Shown here: one piece after another, positions 59,869 through 64,000 of the stretch | How the letters are laid out: each line of letters begins with the position of its first letter | Position numbering within the stretch: the first letter of the stretch is position 1 | DNA from: Methylocystis bryophila | GTDB taxonomy: Bacteria; Pseudomonadota; Alphaproteobacteria; Rhizobiales; Beijerinckiaceae | Direction of reading: 5' to 3' | Assembly: GCF_027925445.1 (NCBI RefSeq) | Contig: NZ_AP027149.1 | Location: 558,001 to 622,000 of the forward strand | Length of the DNA stretch: 64,000 nucleotides | Notes under the pieces: model-generated | What the model was told of the DNA's origin: nothing | Seen by the model: only the letters and a program-made list of their open reading frames with translations | The model's database searches: none | Translations under genes and position numbers: made by a program

Positions 59869-61701
59869 ATGAGCGCACAGGAATCGCGAGCAGCCACGCC
59901 GAAGCGCGTGACGACCGGGCCGATAGGCGGATCGCGCAAGGCTTATTCCTCTCCGCCCGGCGCGCCGGAGCTGAGAGTGCCTTATCGCGAGGTCGAGCTG
60001 CACGAATCTGGCGCCGAGCCGCTGCGGCTTTATGATTCCTCGGGTCCCTATGGCTGTCGGGAATTCACGCCCGATCTGGAAGCGGGACTGGTTTTTTCCC
60101 GGCCATGGCTGGCCGCCCGGCAGGGCCTGGAATCCTACGAAGGGCGCCCCGTCAAGCCCGAGGACAATGGCTTCGCCAGCGGCCGGCATCTCGTCCCGCC
60201 CTGCCCCGCACAGCGCAAGATCTTTCGCGCTGCTGGCGCTGCGCCGGTCACGCAATTCGAATTCGCGCGTGCTGGAATCATCACCGAGGAGATGCGCTAT
60301 GTCGCGCATCGCGAGAATCTCTGCCGCGAGCGCGCTATCGAGGAAGCGGGCGCGCGTCTCGCGGACGGCGAAAGCTTTGGCGCGTCGATTCCGAAATTCG
60401 TCACGCCGGAATTCGTGCGCGACGAGATTGCGCGCGGGCGCGCGATCATTCCGGCCAATATCAATCACCCGGAATTGGAGCCCGTGATCATCGGGCGCAA
60501 TTTTCTCGTCAAGATCAACGCCAACATCGGCAATTCCGCGGTGACTTCCTCCGTCGCCGAGGAGGTGGAGAAGATGGTCTGGGCGATCCGCTGGGGCGCC
60601 GACACGGTGATGGACCTCTCGACGGGCCGCAACATCCACAATATTCGCGACTGGATCATTCGCAACGCGTCTGTCCCGATCGGCACCGTGCCGATCTACC
60701 AGGCGCTCGAGAAAGTCGGCGGGGACGCGCTGAAGCTCGACTGGGAGGTGTTCAAGGACACGCTCATCGAACAGGCCGAGCAGGGCGTCGACTATTTCAC
60801 GATCCACGCCGGCGTGCGTCTCGCTTACGTGCCGCTCACCGCGAGTCGCGTGACCGGCATCGTCTCGCGAGGCGGCTCGATCATGGCGCGCTGGTGCCTT
60901 TCCAAGCACAAGGAGAGCTTCCTCTACGAGCGCTTCGACGAGATCTGCGACATCATGCGGGCTTACGATGTGTCTTTCTCTCTCGGCGACGGACTGCGGC
61001 CGGGCAGCAATGCCGACGCCAATGACGCGGCGCAGTTCGCCGAGCTCGAGACATTGGGCGAGCTCACTAAGATCGCCTGGGACAAGGGCTGCCAGGTCAT
61101 GATCGAAGGCCCGGGCCATGTGCCGATGCACAAGATCAAGGCCAATATGGAGAAGCAGCTCGAGACCTGCGGCGAGGCGCCCTTTTACACGCTCGGCCCC
61201 CTCGTGACCGACATCGCGCCGGGCTACGACCACATCACCTCCGCCATCGGCGCGGCGATGATCGGCTGGTACGGCACCGCCATGCTCTGCTATGTGACGC
61301 CCAAGGAGCATTTGGGCCTGCCCGATCGCGACGATGTGAAGACCGGCGTGATCACCTATCGCATCGCCGCTCATGCCGCAGATCTAGCGAAGGGCCATCC
61401 CGCCGCGATCGAGCGGGATAATGCGATGAGCCGCGCGCGCTTCGATTTCCGCTGGACGGACCAGTTCGACATCGGACTCGATCCCGACACGGCGCGCAAG
61501 TTCCATGACGAGACGCTGCCGGCGGAGTCCCACAAGGTCGCGCATTTCTGCTCGATGTGCGGCCCGAAGTTCTGCTCGATGCAAATCACGCAGGAGCTGC
61601 GTCGCGAGGCGCAGGAAATGGAGCGCGAGCGCGGCTTGGCCGAAAAGGCCGCGGAGTTCGTGGAGCGCGGCGCGGAGATTTACGTGGAGGCAGGCGAGTA
61701 G
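59869..61701 (+). CDS. thiC: Phosphomethylpyrimidine synthase ThiC
   Basis: 610 residues, full family length. The radical-SAM-type [4Fe-4S] motif lies at the C-terminus: CSMCGPKFC (CxxCx4C) near residue 563. EGPGHVPMHKIK and GARLADGESFGASIP are ThiC signatures. It converts AIR into HMP phosphate in thiamine synthesis. ATG with GAGGAG upstream; under the TPP riboswitch. Confidence 0.98.
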   Translation: MSAQESRAATPKRVTTGPIGGSRKAYSSPPGAPELRVPYREVELHESGAEPLRLYDSSGPYGCREFTPDLEAGLVFSRPWLAARQGLESYEGRPVKPEDNGFASGRHLVPPCPAQRKIFRAAGAAPVTQFEFARAGIITEEMRYVAHRENLCRERAIEEAGARLADGESFGASIPKFVTPEFVRDEIARGRAIIPANINHPELEPVIIGRNFLVKINANIGNSAVTSSVAEEVEKMVWAIRWGADTVMDLSTGRNIHNIRDWIIRNASVPIGTVPIYQALEKVGGDALKLDWEVFKDTLIEQAEQGVDYFTIHAGVRLAYVPLTASRVTGIVSRGGSIMARWCLSKHKESFLYERFDEICDIMRAYDVSFSLGDGLRPGSNADANDAAQFAELETLGELTKIAWDKGCQVMIEGPGHVPMHKIKANMEKQLETCGEAPFYTLGPLVTDIAPGYDHITSAIGAAMIGWYGTAMLCYVTPKEHLGLPDRDDVKTGVITYRIAAHAADLAKGHPAAIERDNAMSRARFDFRWTDQFDIGLDPDTARKFHDETLPAESHKVAHFCSMCGPKFCSMQITQELRREAQEMERERGLAEKAAEFVERGAEIYVEAGE

Positions 61702-61739
61702 CAAGTCGATTGGTTCGGGCGGCCTTCTCCCTGTATCTT

Positions 61740-61782
61740 CATCCTTCGAGACGCCCGCTTCGCAGGCTCCGCAGGATGAGGG
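61740..61782. repeat. Interspersed palindromic repeat family 2, copy 3
   Basis: CATCCTTCGAGACGCCCGCT TCGCAGGCTCCGCAGGATGAG; nearly identical to copy 1. Lies 39 bp after thiC and may fold as a terminator-like hairpin. Confidence 0.8.
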
Positions 61783-61809
61783 TGCGGGGATGACGCTGGC
61801 GGTAGATTG

Positions 61810-62262
61810 ATGGGTTCAGGAAGCACGAGCATGGGCTCCCCTTACGAGAAGGATTTTTACGCCTGGGCTCATGAGCAGGCCGCGCTCTTGCGCGGCGGCA
61901 GGCTGGCCGAGGCCGACATCGAGCATATCGCCGAGGAGATCGAGAGCATGGGCAAGGCGGAGAAGCGCGAGCTCGTGGCTCGCTTGACCGTCCTTCTGCT
62001 TCATCTGCTCAAATGGCGTTGTCAGCCCAATCTGCAGGGCGCCTCCTGGCGCGCGACGATCGACGTGCAACGGCTCGACATCGCCGATTTGCTCGAGGAC
62101 AATCCAAGCCTCAAGAGCCTTCTGCCGGAGGTCGTCGCGCGCGCTTATCGAAAGGCGACCAAAGAGGCGGAGCGGGAAACGGGCTTGCCCGAGACGACCT
62201 TTCCCGCGGTTTGCCCCTGGAGCTTCGAGACGGCGACGGACGCGGGCTTCTGGCCAGAGTGA
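61810..62262 (+). CDS. DUF29-family protein
   Basis: 150 residues; an internal ATG (61831, MGSPYEKDFYAWA) is the alternative start. The DUF29 pattern is clear: YEKDFYAWAHEQAALLRGG, AEEIESMGKAEKREL, LLLHLLKWRCQP, and SLKSLLPEVVARAYRKA, ending PWSFETATDAGFWPE. Function unknown; common in cyanobacteria and proteobacteria, often in several copies. Confidence 0.88.
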   Translation: MGSGSTSMGSPYEKDFYAWAHEQAALLRGGRLAEADIEHIAEEIESMGKAEKRELVARLTVLLLHLLKWRCQPNLQGASWRATIDVQRLDIADLLEDNPSLKSLLPEVVARAYRKATKEAERETGLPETTFPAVCPWSFETATDAGFWPE

Positions 62263-62627
62263 TGGATGGGAGCCACGCGAGTGCGCGCGCGACGCTTCCC
62301 TCGACGACATCGCGGCCGATCAGAGCTTGATAGGAGAGGAAAGCGGCGCAATCTCTGGATTGCCGTTACTATAGTCGACTTCTTAGCCCTTGCGCGGATG
62401 ACGATCGACATCCTGCCGGCATCAACGACAAAGGTCGAGCTTGTCCGAACATTTCCTGCAAAGTAACTGTGGCCGCTAGGCAACATATCACGGACAATCG
62501 ACAAAATCGGAAGACAGTTCCGCGTTTTCTATGTCTATGGACGTCAGATCAGCGTTAGCTTTCTTATAGGTCCTTACAGCGGAAGCCGCCGACCTTTGCG
62601 GGACTTTCGCTCGAGAAGGAACGGCGA
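62263..62627. other. Gene-free interval before the outer-membrane protein
   Basis: No convincing coding or repeat signal; a moderately A+T-rich stretch near 62460-62580 is the likely promoter of the next gene. Confidence 0.5.
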
Positions 62628-64000
62628 ATGAAAATGCCCGCTTCCAACCTCCCCTTCGCGCCTGCGGCGCTCGCGCCGAACTTGCGCAAGAGTGGCTTTT
62701 GCTCCTTGCTCCTCGCGAGCGCGCTCGTCTGCGCGTCGCCTTCCGCGCAGGCCGCCGACCTCGCCCTCCCTGCCCTGAAGGATGCGCCGGTCTTCAAGGC
62801 TCCGCTTCCCTTTGAACTCGAGTTCGGCGCGCGCTACTTTTACAGCACGGGCTATTATCGCGGCGATCTGTTCGACGCCGAGCAGACGGCCGCCAAAGTC
62901 TCGCGCCTGACCTACGGCAATCTCGATGCGCATGCGGCGGAAAGCTTCTTCCGTCTCGATCATGAGACGGGCCTCTTCCTGAAGGGCTATCTCGGCGGGG
63001 GCTCGATCGTCGGCGGTCATCTGAGCGACGAGGACTTTCCGCCTCACGTGCATGACGAGGGAGAGGCTTCGCCTTATTCCAAGACAGTGGATCCGCAAAG
63101 CGGCGGCTCGCTGCAGTATGGGTCGATCGACGCTGGCTTCAACCTTTTGCGAACGTCGCAATTTCGAGTGGGGCCTTTCGTCGGCTATCACTATTTTCGC
63201 GAGCGCATGAACAGCTTTGGCTGCGTGCAGGTCGCTTTCGACCCGGAGACTTGCCTCCTCCATCCGACGCCCTCGACGCTCGATGTGCTCGACGAGGACG
63301 CCCGCTGGCATTCCTTGCGGCTCGGCCTTTCGGGTCGCGTCGTTGTCATGCCGGGCCTGAATTTCGACGCCGAGGTCGCCTGGGCGCACAATTGGCTCAA
63401 AGGCGCGGACTACCACAATTTGCGGCCCGAGATCTGGGGCGCGCGCGACGACGGCGACGGCAATGGCTTCCAGGCCGAAGCCTTGTTGAGCTACGATCTC
63501 ACGCGCGCGCTGAGCGTCGGCGTCGGCGGGCGTTATTGGTATTTCGACGGCGGCTCGGGTCTGACCCATTGGGAACGAACGCCCAAGGGCGGCGCGCCCG
63601 CCCCGCAACGCGCTGTCTCGGAACGCTACGGCATGTTTGTGCAGACGGCCTACAAGCTCGGAGGCGCAGAGGCTGCGGCCGCTCCCTTCGGCGGCTTCTC
63701 CGCTCCTCGAACCGCCGCCGAAGATTGGGCCGGCTTCTATCTCGGGCCGAACGTCGGTTACGGCACGGGCGCCAGCACGGCCTATTTCGCGCCGATCACG
63801 CCGGGCGCGTTCGACCTCGCGGCCGCGGGAAATGCGCCGGGCTCGCAATCCTTCTCATCTGCGGGCTTCGTCGGGGGCGGTCAGCTGGGTTACAACTATC
63901 CGCTAAGCCGGAATGCGCTCCTGGGCGTGGAGACCGACTTCGATTACGCCCATATCGGCGGCTCGCAGGGCTATGATTACTTCGGGCATAACGTGAGCTC
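62628..64000 (+). CDS. Double beta-barrel outer-membrane protein, C-terminal part Omp25/31-like (3' end cut by window edge)
   Basis: 457 codons without a stop. A long signal region ends ASPSAQAADL. Residues about 60-350 form one barrel-like domain (LEFGARYFYSTGYYRGDLF, GGSLQYGSIDAGFNLL, RVGPFVGYHYF, GVGGRYWYF). After a linker (PFGGFSAPRTAAE) a second domain begins with DWAGFYLGPNVGYGTG, AGFVGGGQLGYNY and LLGVETDFDYAHIGGS, the pattern of Hyphomicrobiales Omp25/Omp31-type porin-like proteins. Two barrels in one chain are unusual. Confidence 0.8.
   Translation, partial: MKMPASNLPFAPAALAPNLRKSGFCSLLLASALVCASPSAQAADLALPALKDAPVFKAPLPFELEFGARYFYSTGYYRGDLFDAEQTAAKVSRLTYGNLDAHAAESFFRLDHETGLFLKGYLGGGSIVGGHLSDEDFPPHVHDEGEASPYSKTVDPQSGGSLQYGSIDAGFNLLRTSQFRVGPFVGYHYFRERMNSFGCVQVAFDPETCLLHPTPSTLDVLDEDARWHSLRLGLSGRVVVMPGLNFDAEVAWAHNWLKGADYHNLRPEIWGARDDGDGNGFQAEALLSYDLTRALSVGVGGRYWYFDGGSGLTHWERTPKGGAPAPQRAVSERYGMFVQTAYKLGGAEAAAAPFGGFSAPRTAAEDWAGFYLGPNVGYGTGASTAYFAPITPGAFDLAAAGNAPGSQSFSSAGFVGGGQLGYNYPLSRNALLGVETDFDYAHIGGSQGYDYFGHNVS

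Noticed and set aside
62574..63848. 424-codon minus-strand frame
   Set aside because: Antisense shadow of the outer-membrane protein, which has a signal peptide and family motifs.

Overview
The window is high-GC chromosomal DNA from an alphaproteobacterium, most likely of the order Hyphomicrobiales (Rhizobiales). Three things point there: the order mnmE-mnmG-rsmG-parA-parB with two perfect parS sites; the order rho / hemJ-hemE / maf-coaE-dnaQ, which in this class flanks the replication origin; and a consensus CtrA site (TTAA-N7-TTAAC) with DnaA-box-like 9-mers between hemE and maf. The intergenic palindromes and the Omp25/31-like barrel at the right edge also fit. A methanotroph or methylotroph such as Methylocystis or Methylosinus is plausible, but the sequence alone does not prove it. 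No rRNA, tRNA or CRISPR was seen.

Layout. 1-3.2 kb: nitric-oxide stress genes nsrR-hcp-hcr on the minus strand, with a palindromic operator in front of hcp. 3.5-10.9 kb: an RND efflux pump and its adaptor (minus), an orphan ABC-type substrate-binding protein, and a NodT-type outer-membrane lipoprotein on the opposite strand. 11.2-13.8 kb: a membrane histidine kinase followed by a secreted GH16 glycosidase. 14.2-21.7 kb: a compact plus-strand lipid locus (cyclopropane synthase, acyl carrier protein, ketosynthase, two hot-dog dehydratase-type proteins, SDR reductase, GT21-like and GT2 glycosyltransferases, small Cys-rich protein). A fatty-acid hydroxylase-like gene at 24.7 kb may belong to it. 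21.85-24.61 kb: an IS1-type mobile element with terminal inverted repeats and an 8-bp target duplication. Its transposase carries a nonsense codon, and its cargo includes a proteasome-like Ntn-hydrolase.

25.7-31 kb: Mrp/ApbC ATPase, a degenerate Fic-like protein, a periplasmic cysteine peptidase and a phosphoesterase carrying six repeats. 31.4-37.1 kb: parB, parA, rsmG, mnmG, mnmE. 37.2-44.2 kb: accessory genes (CBM/FnIII protein, aldo/keto reductase, FIST protein, a Rieske oxygenase with an in-frame UGA at a cluster-ligand Cys, a four-times CX3C secreted protein, a fragment of rho, a methyltransferase with a divergent MerR regulator). 44.3-62.3 kb: rho, a GAF-histidine kinase-receiver hybrid, tldD/tldE, hemJ-hemE, the putative origin, maf-coaE-dnaQ, DUF202, a cytochrome b561/DUF3611 fusion, recF, a FadL-type porin, TPP riboswitch-thiC and a DUF29 protein. 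A double-barrel outer-membrane protein runs off the right end.

Two interspersed palindromic repeat families are scattered between genes. One has at least seven copies; one of these supplies the start codon of a gene and others overlap gene ends. The second has three copies. The most notable items are the cargo-bearing mobile element with its Ntn-hydrolase, the dedicated glycolipid/acyl-chain locus, the UGA-interrupted Rieske gene and the candidate origin.
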